Counted from the first letter of the stretch, positions 34,882-44,085 are shown. The stretch: 64,000 nucleotides of DNA from Streptococcus orisasini (GCF_001431045.1 NZ_BCLE01000017.1:1-64000), one strand, 5' to 3'. The notes: generated by a model from the sequence alone, not told the origin. Program-made: numbers and translations.

Positions 34882-35591
34882 TGACCATGTTGAAAGTTGA
34901 AAATCTGTCTGTTCATTACGGCGTCATCCAAGCGGTAAAAGACGTTACTTTTGAAGTTAATGAAGGAGAAGTTGTCTCTCTGATTGGGGCCAACGGTGCA
35001 GGGAAAACGTCTATTCTGCGGACGATTTCCGGACTTGTTCGTCCAAGCTCAGGGAAAATCGAATTTCTGGGGAATGAAATTCAAAAAACAGCTACCCGTA
35101 AGATTGTTTCTTCCGGTCTTTCTCAGGTTCCAGAAGGGCGTCATGTTTTTCCAGGGCTGACAGTGCTGGAAAATCTGGAAATGGGAGCCTTTCTCAGCAG
35201 CAACCGCGATGAAAATCAAGCACGTCTTAAAAGAGTGTTTGAGCGTTTTCCGCGTTTGGAAGAACGTAAGAATCAGGATGCAGCAACTCTGTCTGGTGGT
35301 GAGCAGCAAATGTTGGCTATGGGACGCGCTCTGATGAGTCAGCCCAAATTGCTCCTGCTTGATGAGCCTTCTATGGGTCTAGCGCCGATTTTTATTCAGG
35401 AAATTTTCGATATTATTCAAGATATTCAAAAGCAAGGAACAACTGTTCTTTTGATCGAGCAAAATGCCAATAAGGCATTGGCTATTGCGGATCGCGGATA
35501 CGTCCTTGAAACAGGAAAAATTGTTCTTTCTGGGACTGGAGAAGAACTATTGGCTTCTGATGAGGTCCGCAAGGCTTATCTTGGTGGTTAA
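34881..35591 (+). CDS. livF: Branched-chain amino-acid ABC ATPase LivF
   Basis: A 236-residue ABC ATPase. Walker A is GANGAGKTS near residue 36, the signature is LSGGEQQMLAMGRAL and Walker B is LLLLDEPSMGLAP; SQVPEGRHVFPGLTV is a LivF marker. ATG 34881 overlaps the livG stop; ATG 34887 two codons later is a possible alternative. It completes the five-gene liv operon, which ends with an intrinsic terminator. Confidence 0.95.
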   Translation: MTMLKVENLSVHYGVIQAVKDVTFEVNEGEVVSLIGANGAGKTSILRTISGLVRPSSGKIEFLGNEIQKTATRKIVSSGLSQVPEGRHVFPGLTVLENLEMGAFLSSNRDENQARLKRVFERFPRLEERKNQDAATLSGGEQQMLAMGRALMSQPKLLLLDEPSMGLAPIFIQEIFDIIQDIQKQGTTVLLIEQNANKALAIADRGYVLETGKIVLSGTGEELLASDEVRKAYLGG

Positions 35592-35601
35592 GCAGCAGAA
35601 G

Positions 35602-35636
35602 GGAGAGCTGATTTTTAGAGAGCTCTCCTTTTCTTT
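35602..35636 (+). terminator. Intrinsic terminator of the liv operon
   Basis: ggagagct pairs with agctctcc, then a tttt-c-tttt tract. Confidence 0.82.
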
Positions 35637-35669
35637 TATCAAGGTTAAGCTCTGTTAACAAGGCAATTA

Positions 35670-35678
35670 TGATATAAT
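35670..35678 (+). promoter_or_regulatory. Extended -10 promoter of the CBS-ACT gene
   Basis: TG-A-TATAAT, 26 bases before the first ATG. Confidence 0.65.
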
Positions 35679-35703
35679 AAAAGCAAAAAGAGAGTGAGGG
35701 TTT

Positions 35704-36366
35704 ATGATGCCAGTAAAAGATTTTATGACTAAAAGAGTCGTTTATGTCTCTCCTGATACAACTGTGGCTAGGGCAACAGATATTATGCGCGAAAAAAATC
35801 TGCGTCGTCTGCCGGTAATTGAAAATGATGTCTTGGTGGGTCTTCTGACTGAAGGAACAATCGCTGAAGCCAATCCTTCAAAGGCAACCAGTCTTTCCAT
35901 CTATGAAATGAACTACCTTCTGAACAAGACCAAGGTTCGTGATGTCATGATCAAAGATGTGATTACCGTTTCAAAAGATGCTCGGCTGGAAGATGCTATC
36001 TATCTTATGATGGTGCATAAAATCGGTGTTCTGCCGGTTGTTGATGGCAGCCAGATGTCTGGTATTATCACAGATAAGGACATTTTCCGCGCCTTTCTGG
36101 AAGTTTCAGGTTATGGCAAAGAAGGTGTTCGCCTAAGGCTTTTAGCTGATGATAAGGCGGGTGTTTTGGAGCAGGTTGTCAAGGTTATTTCTGATGATCA
36201 GCTCAATATTCGCCGTATTGTTGTTGCAGACCGTCAGATCGGCAAAGTCACGGTTGAAATTCAACTTGATGGTAAATTTGATACAGCTCTTCTTAGTCAG
36301 AAGCTGCATGGACAGGGCTTTGAAATTGAATCAATTGAAGAAACCGAAAGAAAAACAGACTTTTAA
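35704..36366 (+). CDS. CBS-pair and ACT-domain protein (AcuB-like)
   Basis: A 220-residue cytoplasmic protein with two CBS domains (about residues 5-60 and 75-135; VKDFMTKRVVYVSPD, VRDVMIKDVITVS) and a C-terminal ACT domain (about 142-212; LRLLADDKAGVLEQVVKVI). CBS pairs bind adenine nucleotides and ACT domains bind amino acids, so a metabolite-sensing role is likely. The position right after the liv operon suggests branched-chain amino-acid sensing, but it has its own promoter and terminator. The start may be ATG 35704 or 35707. Confidence 0.88.
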   Translation: MMPVKDFMTKRVVYVSPDTTVARATDIMREKNLRRLPVIENDVLVGLLTEGTIAEANPSKATSLSIYEMNYLLNKTKVRDVMIKDVITVSKDARLEDAIYLMMVHKIGVLPVVDGSQMSGIITDKDIFRAFLEVSGYGKEGVRLRLLADDKAGVLEQVVKVISDDQLNIRRIVVADRQIGKVTVEIQLDGKFDTALLSQKLHGQGFEIESIEETERKTDF

Positions 36367-36371
36367 GAACG

Positions 36372-36404
36372 AGGCACTGCCTATAATCTGGCAGTGTCTT
36401 TTTT
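36372..36404 (+). terminator. Intrinsic terminator after the CBS-ACT gene
   Basis: gcactgcc pairs with ggcagtgt, followed by ctttttt. Confidence 0.88.
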
Positions 36405-36414
36405 AGAATATTTT

Positions 36415-36423
36415 TGGTAAAAT
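36415..36423 (+). promoter_or_regulatory. Extended -10 promoter of the tmk operon
   Basis: TG-G-TAAAAT, 29 bases upstream of the tmk ATG. Confidence 0.65.
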
Positions 36424-36451
36424 AGAACTAATCTTAAGAAAAGGAAATCTA

Positions 36452-37090
36452 ATGGCAAAAGGAATTTTTATTTCGTTTGAAGGCCCGGATGGAGCTGGAA
36501 AAACAAGTGTTTTGCAGAAAATTCTGCCCAGCTTGAAACAAGGGTTTGGAAATGAGGTTCTCGTAACGCGTGAGCCGGGCGGAGTCAGTATTGCTGAAAG
36601 TATTCGAGATCTTATCCTCGATATTAAGCATACGAATATGGATGATAAAACAGAACTTCTGCTTTATATTGCCGCTCGCCGCCAGCACCTAGTTGAAAGA
36701 ATTCTGCCAGCACTCGAAAAGGGAAGTCTTGTTTTGGCGGATCGTTTTATTGACAGTTCAGTAGCCTATCAAGGTTACGGCCGAGGTCTGGATACAGCAG
36801 CTGTGACTTGGTTGAATGATTTTGCGACAGATGGCCTTAAGCCTGATTTAACGCTTTATTTTGATGTTGATTCTGAAATTGGACTGGCCCGTATTGAACA
36901 AAATAAGGATCGGGAAGTCAATCGGCTTGATTTGGAAAAATTAGAGATGCACCAGCGTGTCCGCTCGGGCTATTTAAAGCTGGCTGCAGAACATCCTGAT
37001 CGGATCGTGACTATTGATGCCAGCCGTCCGCTTGATGAAGTTGCGGCAGAGGCTCTTCTTATTATCCAGCAAAGATGCTTAAAAAATTAA
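36452..37090 (+). CDS. tmk: Thymidylate kinase
   Basis: A 212-residue P-loop kinase that makes dTDP from dTMP. The P-loop GPDGAGKTS is at residues 11-19. [11 protein letters not shown] is the DRX-type substrate motif region, and [18 protein letters not shown] is the conserved catalytic stretch. It is the first gene of the tmk-holB-ricT-yabA-rsmI unit, an arrangement widely conserved in Firmicutes. The ribosome binding site is aaaaggaaa. Confidence 0.96.
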   Translation: MAKGIFISFEGPDGAGKTSVLQKILPSLKQGFGNEVLVTREPGGVSIAESIRDLILDIKHTNMDDKTELLLYIAARRQHLVERILPALEKGSLVLADRFIDSSVAYQGYGRGLDTAAVTWLNDFATDGLKPDLTLYFDVDSEIGLARIEQNKDREVNRLDLEKLEMHQRVRSGYLKLAAEHPDRIVTIDASRPLDEVAAEALLIIQQRCLKN

Positions 37091-37103
37091 AGTGAAAATT
37101 GGT

Positions 37104-37979
37104 ATGGAATTAGAAAAACGACAGCCTAAAATTTTTCAAGAATTCAAACAAATTTTAAAAGCTGGTAGGCTGAGCCATGCCTATCTTTTTTCGGGGGATT
37201 TTGCCAGTTTTGAGATGGCAATTTTATTAGCTCAGAGCCGTTTTTGTGAAAATCCTGCAGATGGCCTTCCTTGTGGAAAATGCCGTTCCTGCCGCTTGAT
37301 TGCAGCAAATGATTTTTCTGATGTTAAAGTGGTTGAGCCTGTTGGCCAATTTATTAAAACGGAAACGATCCGAACTCTCCTGCGGGAATTTTCCAGTTCG
37401 GGCTTTGAAGGCGAATCGCAGGTTTTTATTATCCGCGATGCAGATAAAATGCATGTCAACGCTGCCAACAGTCTGCTTAAATTTATTGAAGAACCACAAA
37501 GCGATTCCTACATTATTTTACTGACCCAAGATGAAAGCAGGATTCTGCCGACCATCAAAAGCCGTACTCAGATTTTTCATTTTCCCAAAAATATTTCCTA
37601 TTTAATTAGCCGCTTAGAACAAGCAGGTCTGCTCAAAAATCAGGCTGAAGTTCTAGCTGACTTGGCTAAAGATTGGACACAGGCAGAAGACTTTGCTCAA
37701 AACAGCAGGGTCTTGGATTTGCTCAAGGCTTGTGAGCGTTTTGTGAGCTGCTTGTTTAAGAGTAAAGATCTTGCTTTTTTAGAAGCTGCGCGTCTTGCTC
37801 GATCAGCTATTGATAAATCTGAGCAGGAATGGGCCTTTCACATTTTGACCTTTCTTTTATCGAAAAGGTATGAGAAAAAAGAAGCTTTAAATTACTTAGA
37901 AGCCGTTTATCAGGCCAAAAGAATGTGGCTCAGTAATGTCAATTTCCAAAATGCATTAGAATATATGGTGATCAAATGA
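37104..37979 (+). CDS. holB: DNA polymerase III delta' subunit
   Basis: A 291-residue clamp-loader subunit. The AAA+ fold lacks a good Walker A, as expected for delta'. A zinc-type cluster is seen in CGKCRSC near residues 57-63 together with an upstream cysteine, and the sensor region is in NAANSLLKFIEEPQ. It helps load the beta clamp on DNA. The start is uncertain: ATG 37104 (MELEKRQPKIF) resembles other streptococcal HolB starts, while GTG 37092 would add four codons. Neither has a strong ribosome binding site. The stop overlaps ricT by four bases. Confidence 0.92.
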   Translation: MELEKRQPKIFQEFKQILKAGRLSHAYLFSGDFASFEMAILLAQSRFCENPADGLPCGKCRSCRLIAANDFSDVKVVEPVGQFIKTETIRTLLREFSSSGFEGESQVFIIRDADKMHVNAANSLLKFIEEPQSDSYIILLTQDESRILPTIKSRTQIFHFPKNISYLISRLEQAGLLKNQAEVLADLAKDWTQAEDFAQNSRVLDLLKACERFVSCLFKSKDLAFLEAARLARSAIDKSEQEWAFHILTFLLSKRYEKKEALNYLEAVYQAKRMWLSNVNFQNALEYMVIK

Positions 37980-38782
37980 TAGAAGTAATTGGTGTTAAAT
38001 ACGAAGAGACAGGCCGTATCAATTATGTGTTGCCTGATCAAACCTATCAGAAAGAAGATTTTCTTATTGTCAAAAAACAAAAGGGCAGCCATTTAGCACA
38101 GGTTGTTCAAGCAAATTTTGACATGCCAGCCAATAATCTGCCTGACATAGAGCAGATAGACAGGGCTGTGAGAAGGGCAGAAGCTGCTGATATTGAAACC
38201 TATCATGAAAATCTAAAACTGGCGGAAGACAGCTTTCCTAAAGTTAGAGAGCTTATTCAAAAAAACCAGCTTGAGATGAAGCTGATTGATATTGTCTTTC
38301 CTCTGGAGCGTCAGCAAGTGCTCATTACCTTTGTTGCAGAACACCGTGTTGATTTTAGGCAGCTTTTAAAAGATTTGGCCAGTCTTTTTAAGGCGCGTAT
38401 TGAATTACGGCAAATCAACAGCCGTGAAGAAAGTAAAATATACGGCGGCCTGGGGCCTTGCGGTCGAGCTCTTTGCTGTTCCAGTTTTTTGGGAGAATTT
38501 CCGCCAGTATCGATTAAAATGGCTAAAAATCAAAATCTGTCTTTGAATTCCGGCAAAACCGCTGGCATTTGTGGCCGTCTCATGTGCTGTTTGAGTTTTG
38601 AAGATGATTTTTACAGAGCATCTAAGGAAAAATTTCCTGACTTGGGAACAAGTGTAGAAACTCAAAATGGTCAAGGTGTTATTGCAGGAATTGACGTGAT
38701 TTCAGAAACGGTCAAGGTGCGTTTTGACGAAAATCCTGGCCTTTTGACCTATGCTTTAGAGGAGGTTAGGGTCAATGGATAA
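37976..38782 (+). CDS. ricT: PSP1-domain protein RicT (YaaT)
   Basis: A 268-residue protein with a PSP1 domain. Two cysteine-rich motifs, [15 protein letters not shown] and [17 protein letters not shown], provide the iron-sulfur-cluster ligands. In Bacillus, RicT with YlbF and YmcA regulates RNase Y and affects competence and biofilm formation. The window also has a YlbF-family gene at 30239. It overlaps holB and yabA, so translation is likely coupled. Confidence 0.94.
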   Translation: MIEVIGVKYEETGRINYVLPDQTYQKEDFLIVKKQKGSHLAQVVQANFDMPANNLPDIEQIDRAVRRAEAADIETYHENLKLAEDSFPKVRELIQKNQLEMKLIDIVFPLERQQVLITFVAEHRVDFRQLLKDLASLFKARIELRQINSREESKIYGGLGPCGRALCCSSFLGEFPPVSIKMAKNQNLSLNSGKTAGICGRLMCCLSFEDDFYRASKEKFPDLGTSVETQNGQGVIAGIDVISETVKVRFDENPGLLTYALEEVRVNG

Positions 38783-39107
38783 AAAAGATTTGTTTGATGC
38801 CTTTGATGGCTTTTCTCAAAATTTGATGGAAACCTTAGCCGAAGCTGAGGCCTTGAAAAAGCAGGTTCAGAATCTGGTAGAACAAAATGCTGTTTTACGT
38901 TTAGAAAATGATAAACTAAGAGATCGTCTTAGTCATTTCAGCCAGATGGAAGAAAACGAGTCTAACAGCAAGGCAGTCAATTCCAGAAAAGAAAACCTCG
39001 AAAAAATTTATGAAGATGGTTTTCATATCTGCACCTTCTTTTACGGTCAGCGCCGCGAAAACAAAGAAGAGTGTGCTTTTTGCATGGAATTATTGTACCG
39101 AGAGTAG
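38775..39107 (+). CDS. yabA: DNA replication initiation control protein YabA
   Basis: A 110-residue protein that restrains DnaA by bridging it to the beta clamp. The N-terminal half is a coiled coil (about residues 10-55; [20 protein letters not shown]). The C-terminal zinc-binding region shows FHICTFFYG and [10 protein letters not shown], giving the expected Cys/His ligands. Length and position after ricT match Firmicutes YabA. It overlaps ricT by eight bases and ends five bases before rsmI. Confidence 0.95.
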   Translation: MDKKDLFDAFDGFSQNLMETLAEAEALKKQVQNLVEQNAVLRLENDKLRDRLSHFSQMEENESNSKAVNSRKENLEKIYEDGFHICTFFYGQRRENKEECAFCMELLYRE

Positions 39108-39112
39108 AAGTG

Positions 39113-39979
39113 ATGCAAGTACAAAAAAGTTTTAAAGATAAGACGGCTTATGGGACACTTTATTTAGTGCCGACTCCTATTGGCAACCTCAGTGATATGA
39201 CATACAGAAGTGTTGAAACTCTGAAAACTGTTGATCTGATTGCGGCAGAGGATACCCGTAATACGGGGCTCTTGCTCAAACACTTTAATATTTCAACACG
39301 CCAGCTTAGTTTTCATGAACACAATGCCTTTGAAAAAATTCCTGATTTGATCAGCTGGCTAAAAGAAGGGAAATCCTTAGCGCAGGTTTCTGATGCAGGC
39401 ATGCCCTCTATTTCTGATCCGGGACATGATTTGGTAAAGGCTGCTGTAGCCGAGAGCATTCCTGTGGTTGCTTTGCCTGGGGCTTCTGCCGGAATTACGG
39501 CGCTTATTGCCAGTGGCTTGGCTCCTCAACCGCATATTTTTTATGGTTTTTTACCGCGCAAATCTGGTCAGCAAAGGTCCTTTTTTGAGGAGAAAAAATA
39601 TTATCCGGAGACCCAGATTTTCTATGAATCGCCTTATCGTGTCAAAGATACACTGACCAATATGTTGGCTATCTACGGCGACAGACAGGCGGTCCTAGTT
39701 AGAGAATTAACTAAACTTTATGAAGAGTATCAAAGAGGCCATCTGACAGAGCTTTTAGCCTATATTGTTGAAAATCCTCCCAAAGGTGAATGTCTTTTTA
39801 TTGTCTCAGGTTATGAAGAAAAAGAGCAATCAAAGGAGTTGTCTGAACAAGAACTCCTTAGACAAGTACAGCACTTAATAGATCAGGGGTCAAAACCGAA
39901 TCAGGCTATCAAAAAGGTAGCTAAAGATAATGGTTTTAATCGTCAGGAACTCTATCAGCTCTATCATGAATTGTACTGA
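39113..39979 (+). CDS. rsmI: 16S rRNA C1402 2'-O-methyltransferase
   Basis: A 288-residue tetrapyrrole-methylase-fold enzyme that methylates the ribose of C1402 in 16S rRNA near the P site. YLVPTPIGNLSDMTYRS near residues 17-33, AAEDTRNTG and VSDAGMPSISDPG are signature motifs. ATG 39113 gives the usual length; the frame open from 39071 overlaps yabA and is rejected. The ribosome binding site is weak (agagtagaag), suggesting coupling to yabA translation. It is the last gene of this unit. Confidence 0.95.
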   Translation: MQVQKSFKDKTAYGTLYLVPTPIGNLSDMTYRSVETLKTVDLIAAEDTRNTGLLLKHFNISTRQLSFHEHNAFEKIPDLISWLKEGKSLAQVSDAGMPSISDPGHDLVKAAVAESIPVVALPGASAGITALIASGLAPQPHIFYGFLPRKSGQQRSFFEEKKYYPETQIFYESPYRVKDTLTNMLAIYGDRQAVLVRELTKLYEEYQRGHLTELLAYIVENPPKGECLFIVSGYEEKEQSKELSEQELLRQVQHLIDQGSKPNQAIKKVAKDNGFNRQELYQLYHELY

Positions 39980-40032
39980 GGACAAGTGCTTAGAAGTGCA
40001 GATAAACTTATCAAACAGAAAGAAAATTTAAG

Positions 40033-40080
40033 AACTCTTAGAATTGTTGTTGTATCAGCATTTCTAAGAGTTTTTATTTT
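40033..40080 (+). terminator. Intrinsic terminator after rsmI
   Basis: aactcttagaa pairs with ttctaagagtt, followed by a long T-rich tract. The loop is about 18 bases. Confidence 0.82.
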
Positions 40081-40103
40081 GACTCATGTAGAAATAATAG
40101 TTT

Positions 40104-40209
40104 TCTACTCTTCAAAAATCAAAACTATAGGTCGTTGCCTTCGCTTTGCCTTACCCTGGGACAGTCTGTAGCTCATCGCCTAGTTTATTTTTGATTTTTA
40201 TTGAATATT
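40104..40209. repeat. Dispersed intergenic repeat (copy R4)
   Basis: Begins tactcttcaaaaatcaaaac and ends tttgatttttattgaatatt. Its reverse complement matches both arms of the composite at 58310-58552. It resembles, from memory, the short non-coding repeats common in streptococcal intergenic regions. No gene is seen in the rest of this 440-base gap. Confidence 0.7.
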
Positions 40210-40218
40210 GGTTAACAG

Positions 40219-40235
40219 TGTTAAGAAATATAACA
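40219..40235. promoter_or_regulatory. GlnR box, distal
   Basis: TGTTA-N7-TAACA, a perfect match to the GlnR/TnrA consensus, about 190 bases before amt and 166 bases from the proximal box. Confidence 0.75.
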
Positions 40236-40336
40236 TACCATGAATGATGGTTGTTTGCTTTTGCAAATAAAGGAGATAGCCTATAAAATCAAATAAAGTA
40301 GCATTTTATAAATAACAAAGAATGTTATATTTTTTG

Positions 40337-40351
40337 AATTTTTAGAAAATT
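40337..40351. promoter_or_regulatory. CodY-like box upstream of amt
   Basis: AATTTTTAGAAAATT matches the CodY consensus AATTTTCWGAAAATT at 14 of 15 positions and lies between the two GlnR boxes. Confidence 0.65.
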
Positions 40352-40384
40352 TTACCAAAAAATCTTTTGTTTCCTTGAAAATTA

Positions 40385-40401
40385 TGTTATATTACATAAC
40401 A
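40385..40401. promoter_or_regulatory. GlnR box, proximal to amt
   Basis: TGTTA-N7-TAACA, perfect consensus, ending just before the ribosome binding site (aaaggaggtg). GlnR binding here should block amt-PII transcription under nitrogen excess. Confidence 0.85.
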
Positions 40402-40422
40402 TAAAAGGAGGTGCTGATCGAA

Positions 40423-41658
40423 ATGAATTCAGGATCAATAGCATTTATTATGATTTGTTCTGCCCTTGTTTTTTTAATGACACCAGGTCTGGCCTTTTTC
40501 TATGGGGGTCTGGGGCGCCGCAAAAATGTCATCAATACCATGATGATGGCGGTTGTGCCGCTTGCCTTGGCTTCGCTGCTGTGGGTCGTTGTGGGTTATT
40601 CTTTATCTTTTAGCGGTGCTGGAAAAATAATTGGTGATTTTTCACATGTCTTTTTAAATGGGGTAAAAGAAGGGACAAGCAGCAGAGGTTTAGAGATACC
40701 GGATATCTTATTTAGCGGTTTTCAGATGATGTTTTCGATTATTACCGTGGGTATTTTAACAGGCGCTGTTGCAGGTAGAATGCGTTTTACTCCCCTAGTC
40801 ATTTTTATTATCTTTTGGCTGCTTTTCGTTTATTATCCTTTTGCACACATGGTTTGGGATGATGGACTGCTGGCCAAATGGGGGACACTTGATTTTGCTG
40901 GCGGTGATGTTGTTCATATCACATCAGGAGTTTCAGGTCTGGTATTAGCTTTAGTTGTTGGTAAACGCCGTGACTATGATCGCTTGGAATACCGGCCGCA
41001 TAATATTCCTTTTGTTCTTTTGGGAGCAGGTTTACTGTGGTTTGGCTGGTTTGGTTTTAATGCAGGATCTGCTTTAGCTGCTGATGATTTGGCCGTTCAT
41101 GCTCTGATGACGACTCATATTTCAGCTGCGGCAGCGATGTTTTCATGGCTGGCACTTGAAAAATATTTAAATGGCAAGCCTTCCTTAGTAGGCGGCTCAA
41201 CCGGTTTAGTAGCAGGCTTGGTTGCTATTACGCCGGGAGCGGGTTTTGTGTCGCTATGGAGTTCCCTATTAATAGGACTTATGGTCAGTCCTGTGTGTTA
41301 CTTTGCCATTGCTGTTTTGAAAAGTAAATTTGGTTATGACGATGCTCTAGATGCCTTTGGCTGTCATGGTCTTGGCGGTATTTTCGGAGGTATTGTGACA
41401 GGACTTTTTACCATGCCTCATTTAGCCTTGGATAAATCCAATATTGGTCTTATTTACGGTAATGCCAGATTGCTTCTGGTTACTCTGGCAGCCATCCTTG
41501 TTACGGTTGCTTGGTCAGCTTTGATGACTTTTATCATCATAAAAGTTCTTGCTCTTTTCATGCCAATTCGTGTCAGCGACAGGGCGGAAGCAACCGGACT
41601 TGACGATGAAGAGCACGGTGAAACGGCTTATCCAACCTTTATGGGACTTGATTCATAG
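40423..41658 (+). CDS. amt: Ammonium transporter Amt (NrgA-like)
   Basis: A 411-residue channel-like ammonium transporter with eleven expected helices. GGLGRRKNVINTMMM near the N-terminus, the pore histidines in VVHITSGVSGL and FGCHGLGGIFGG, and WFGFNAGSALAADD are diagnostic. ATG 40423 is chosen because the in-frame GTG 40411 lies inside the ribosome binding site. It is paired with the PII gene 18 bases downstream, the classical sensor that blocks Amt. Control by GlnR, and probably CodY, is suggested by sites upstream. Confidence 0.95.
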   Translation: MNSGSIAFIMICSALVFLMTPGLAFFYGGLGRRKNVINTMMMAVVPLALASLLWVVVGYSLSFSGAGKIIGDFSHVFLNGVKEGTSSRGLEIPDILFSGFQMMFSIITVGILTGAVAGRMRFTPLVIFIIFWLLFVYYPFAHMVWDDGLLAKWGTLDFAGGDVVHITSGVSGLVLALVVGKRRDYDRLEYRPHNIPFVLLGAGLLWFGWFGFNAGSALAADDLAVHALMTTHISAAAAMFSWLALEKYLNGKPSLVGGSTGLVAGLVAITPGAGFVSLWSSLLIGLMVSPVCYFAIAVLKSKFGYDDALDAFGCHGLGGIFGGIVTGLFTMPHLALDKSNIGLIYGNARLLLVTLAAILVTVAWSALMTFIIIKVLALFMPIRVSDRAEATGLDDEEHGETAYPTFMGLDS

Positions 41659-41676
41659 AGAAAGGAAAAAATTATC

Positions 41677-42018
41677 ATGAAAAAAGTAGAAGCGATTATT
41701 AGGTCTGATAAATTAGAAGATTTAAAAGCAGCCTTGGTTCAGTCCGGTTTCAGCAAAGGCATGACGATCAGTCAGGTTTTAGGATTCGGAAATCAGCGAG
41801 GGTATACGGAGTATGTCCGCGGTCAAAAAATTACCCCGACACTCCTGGCTAAAGTGAAAGTTGAGATTGTTGTTCACGATGCAGCAGTCGAAGAAATGAT
41901 TGCGACCATTATTAAGGCGGTAAGAACTGGGGAAGTTGGTGATGGCAAAATTTTTGTCAGTCCGATTGATGAAATTGTCAGAATCCGTACAGGAGAGCGT
42001 GACGGCGACGCTATTTAA
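41677..42018 (+). CDS. glnK: PII nitrogen regulatory protein
   Basis: A 113-residue PII protein that forms trimers binding ATP/ADP and 2-oxoglutarate, and plugs Amt. [19 protein letters not shown] is the usual start, and [20 protein letters not shown] is the C-terminal PII signature. The T-loop (GYTEYVRGQ) lacks the tyrosine at the uridylylated position, having valine there, in line with Gram-positive PII proteins that are not uridylylated. It is co-transcribed with amt. Confidence 0.94.
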   Translation: MKKVEAIIRSDKLEDLKAALVQSGFSKGMTISQVLGFGNQRGYTEYVRGQKITPTLLAKVKVEIVVHDAAVEEMIATIIKAVRTGEVGDGKIFVSPIDEIVRIRTGERDGDAI

Positions 42019-42067
42019 ATTTAGTTGAACGGTTTGGTTAATATGTAAAACTATCTTCAAACTTTAA

Positions 42068-42125
42068 GAGTGCATTGCAAAAGGTTAGTCAACAGCTAAT
42101 GTTTTGAAATGCACTTATTTTATGA
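42068..42125 (+). terminator. Intrinsic terminator after the amt-PII operon
   Basis: gtgcattgcaaaa pairs with ttttgaaatgcac (one mismatch), with a small inner ttag/ctaa pairing, then ttatttta. Confidence 0.72.
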
Positions 42126-42205
42126 AGATTTTAGCTTTCCTTCTTTCTGAAAAAAACGGCTTTTTGATAAGTTAGTTTTAAAAAATTGCTTTAAAGTAAA
42201 ATCTA

Positions 42206-42236
42206 TTTACAAAATTCTGAAAATTTGTGATATAAT
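42206..42236 (+). promoter_or_regulatory. serC promoter with CodY-like box
   Basis: -10 TGA-TATAAT (42228-42236) with a weak -35 (TTTACA, 42206). AAAATTCTGAAAATT at 42211-42225 matches the CodY consensus at 13 of 15 positions and fills the spacer. Confidence 0.65.
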
Positions 42237-42260
42237 TTACTTACTTTAAGGAGGTATCAG

Positions 42261-43352
42261 ATGACAATTTATAATTTCTCTGCAGGTCCTGCAGTCTTGC
42301 CAAAACCTGTTCTTGAAAAAGCGCAGGCTGAATTCCTAGATTACAACCATTCTGGCATGAGTGTTATGGAACTATCCCACCGCTCCAAAGAATTTGATGA
42401 CATTATTAAAGATGCTGAAAAATTACTCCGTGAATTAATGGCTATTCCTGATAATTACAAGGTGCTCTTTTTGCAAGGCGGAGCCTCGACTCAATTTTCG
42501 ATGCTGCCATTAAACCTTGCCAAGGGCCGTAAAGCTTATTATGTGGTAGCCGGTTCATGGGGAAAGAAAGCTTATACAGAAGCTGTGAAATTGTCCAAAA
42601 CGATTCCTTTTGAGCCAGTTCTTTTGGCTTCATCAGAAGATACGGTCTATGACCATATCCCAGAAATTGACAGCCAGCAAATTGATAAAGATGCGGCTTA
42701 CGTACATATTACTACCAATAATACCATTGAAGGAACAGCCATTTATGATCTTCCTGAGACTAATGGTGTTCCAATCGTGGCTGATATGTCTTCCAATATT
42801 TTAGCGGTTCGCTACAATGTCGCTGACTTTGGTTTGATTTATGCTGGAGCCCAAAAAAATATTGGTCCTGCCGGTGTTACTATTGTGATTGTCCGTGACG
42901 ATTTGCTAAATGACGAGCCAGTGCTTTCAAGCATGCTGGATTACCGCATTCAGGCCGATGCCGGTTCACTTTACAATACACCGCCAACTTACGGCATTTA
43001 TATTGCTAAATTAGTCTTTGAATGGGTCAAAGAATTAGGCGGCGTTGATGCCATGGAAAAGATAAACCGCGAAAAGTCTGGGCTGCTCTACGACTTTATT
43101 GAACAATCTGACTTCTACAGCAGTCCTGTCAAAACTCCTAAAGATCGCTCTGTGGCTAACATTCCTTTTGTGACTCCAAGTAAGGACTTGGATGCTGAAT
43201 TTGTTGCTCAGGCCGATGCCCTAGGTTTCAAAAATATCAAGGGACACCGCAGTGTTGGAGGCATGCGTGCCAGCCTTTACAATGCCTTTCCGTGTCAAGG
43301 TGTGCTGGATTTGCTGGAATTTATGAAAAAATTTGAAGAGGAAAACAAGTAA
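42261..43352 (+). CDS. serC: Phosphoserine aminotransferase
   Basis: A 363-residue PLP enzyme that makes 3-phosphoserine from 3-phosphohydroxypyruvate and glutamate. [20 protein letters not shown] at the start, [14 protein letters not shown] and the PLP lysine in [14 protein letters not shown] are diagnostic. It precedes a GNAT gene and serA, forming the serine biosynthesis group. A CodY-like box over its promoter suggests repression in rich medium. The ribosome binding site is aaggaggta. Confidence 0.96.
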   Translation: MTIYNFSAGPAVLPKPVLEKAQAEFLDYNHSGMSVMELSHRSKEFDDIIKDAEKLLRELMAIPDNYKVLFLQGGASTQFSMLPLNLAKGRKAYYVVAGSWGKKAYTEAVKLSKTIPFEPVLLASSEDTVYDHIPEIDSQQIDKDAAYVHITTNNTIEGTAIYDLPETNGVPIVADMSSNILAVRYNVADFGLIYAGAQKNIGPAGVTIVIVRDDLLNDEPVLSSMLDYRIQADAGSLYNTPPTYGIYIAKLVFEWVKELGGVDAMEKINREKSGLLYDFIEQSDFYSSPVKTPKDRSVANIPFVTPSKDLDAEFVAQADALGFKNIKGHRSVGGMRASLYNAFPCQGVLDLLEFMKKFEEENK

Positions 43353-43461
43353 TACTCAAGCAGGTTTTTGGGATTAAAAACAAAAAGCAATTGCCTGGTA
43401 TTATTGAAATTCAAAAACTGAAAGATAGGGAAGGCGCAGCCTTCAAACAGTAGGTAGAAAA

Positions 43462-43992
43462 ATGGACATTAGATTAGCTTTTCCAAATGAAATAGACCGT
43501 ATTATGTCTATTATTGATGAAGCTAGAGAGAAAATGGCTTCTTACGGAAGCGACCAGTGGCAGGGTGACTACCCTAATCAAGAGCTTATTTTTGAAGATA
43601 TTTTAGAAGGGCGCGGCTATGTTGCCCTTGCTGAAGGGGAGATTGCGGCTTATGCGGCAGTTATTGATGGACATGAGGCTGCTTATGACCAGATTTATGA
43701 AGGTGAATGGAAGCATAAAAACCATCGCTATGTAACCTTCCATCGAGTTGCTGTAGCTAATGCTTATCAGGGGCAGCAAGTTGCTCAGACCTTTCTTCAA
43801 GGCTTGATTGAAGGCTATGCAGGACATGATTTTCGCTGCGATACCCATGAAAAGAATAAGGCCATGCAGCATATTTTGGAAAAATTGGGCTTTGTCTACT
43901 GCGGAAAAGTTCCCCTAAACGGTGTTAGGCTGGCCTATCAAAAAATAAAAACCAAAAGTGAAAACAGCCTCTATCAAGAAATTGAGGAATAA
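43462..43992 (+). CDS. GNAT-family N-acetyltransferase
   Basis: A 176-residue GNAT-fold protein. The acetyl-CoA-binding motif region is VTFHRVAVANAYQGQQVAQT near residues 94-113, in which the usual Q/RxxGxG/A is seen as YQGQQVA. The C-terminal strand (GFVYCGKVPLNGVRLAYQK) is typical. Its substrate is unknown. A conserved place between serC and serA in streptococci suggests co-expression rather than a shared reaction. It likely belongs to the serC transcript, because no terminator separates them. Confidence 0.88.
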   Translation: MDIRLAFPNEIDRIMSIIDEAREKMASYGSDQWQGDYPNQELIFEDILEGRGYVALAEGEIAAYAAVIDGHEAAYDQIYEGEWKHKNHRYVTFHRVAVANAYQGQQVAQTFLQGLIEGYAGHDFRCDTHEKNKAMQHILEKLGFVYCGKVPLNGVRLAYQKIKTKSENSLYQEIEE

Positions 43993-44085
43993 GTCAGATG
44001 AACTTTTGAACTGCTTGGTCAATCGGGCAGTGTCAGATTATAGCAGAAAAGGAGACGCCAAGGATTTCCCAAGGCATGAACAAGT

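Noticed and set aside
39986..40171. 61-codon ORF after rsmI
   Set aside because: It runs through the terminator hairpin and into the R4 repeat; no plausible start.
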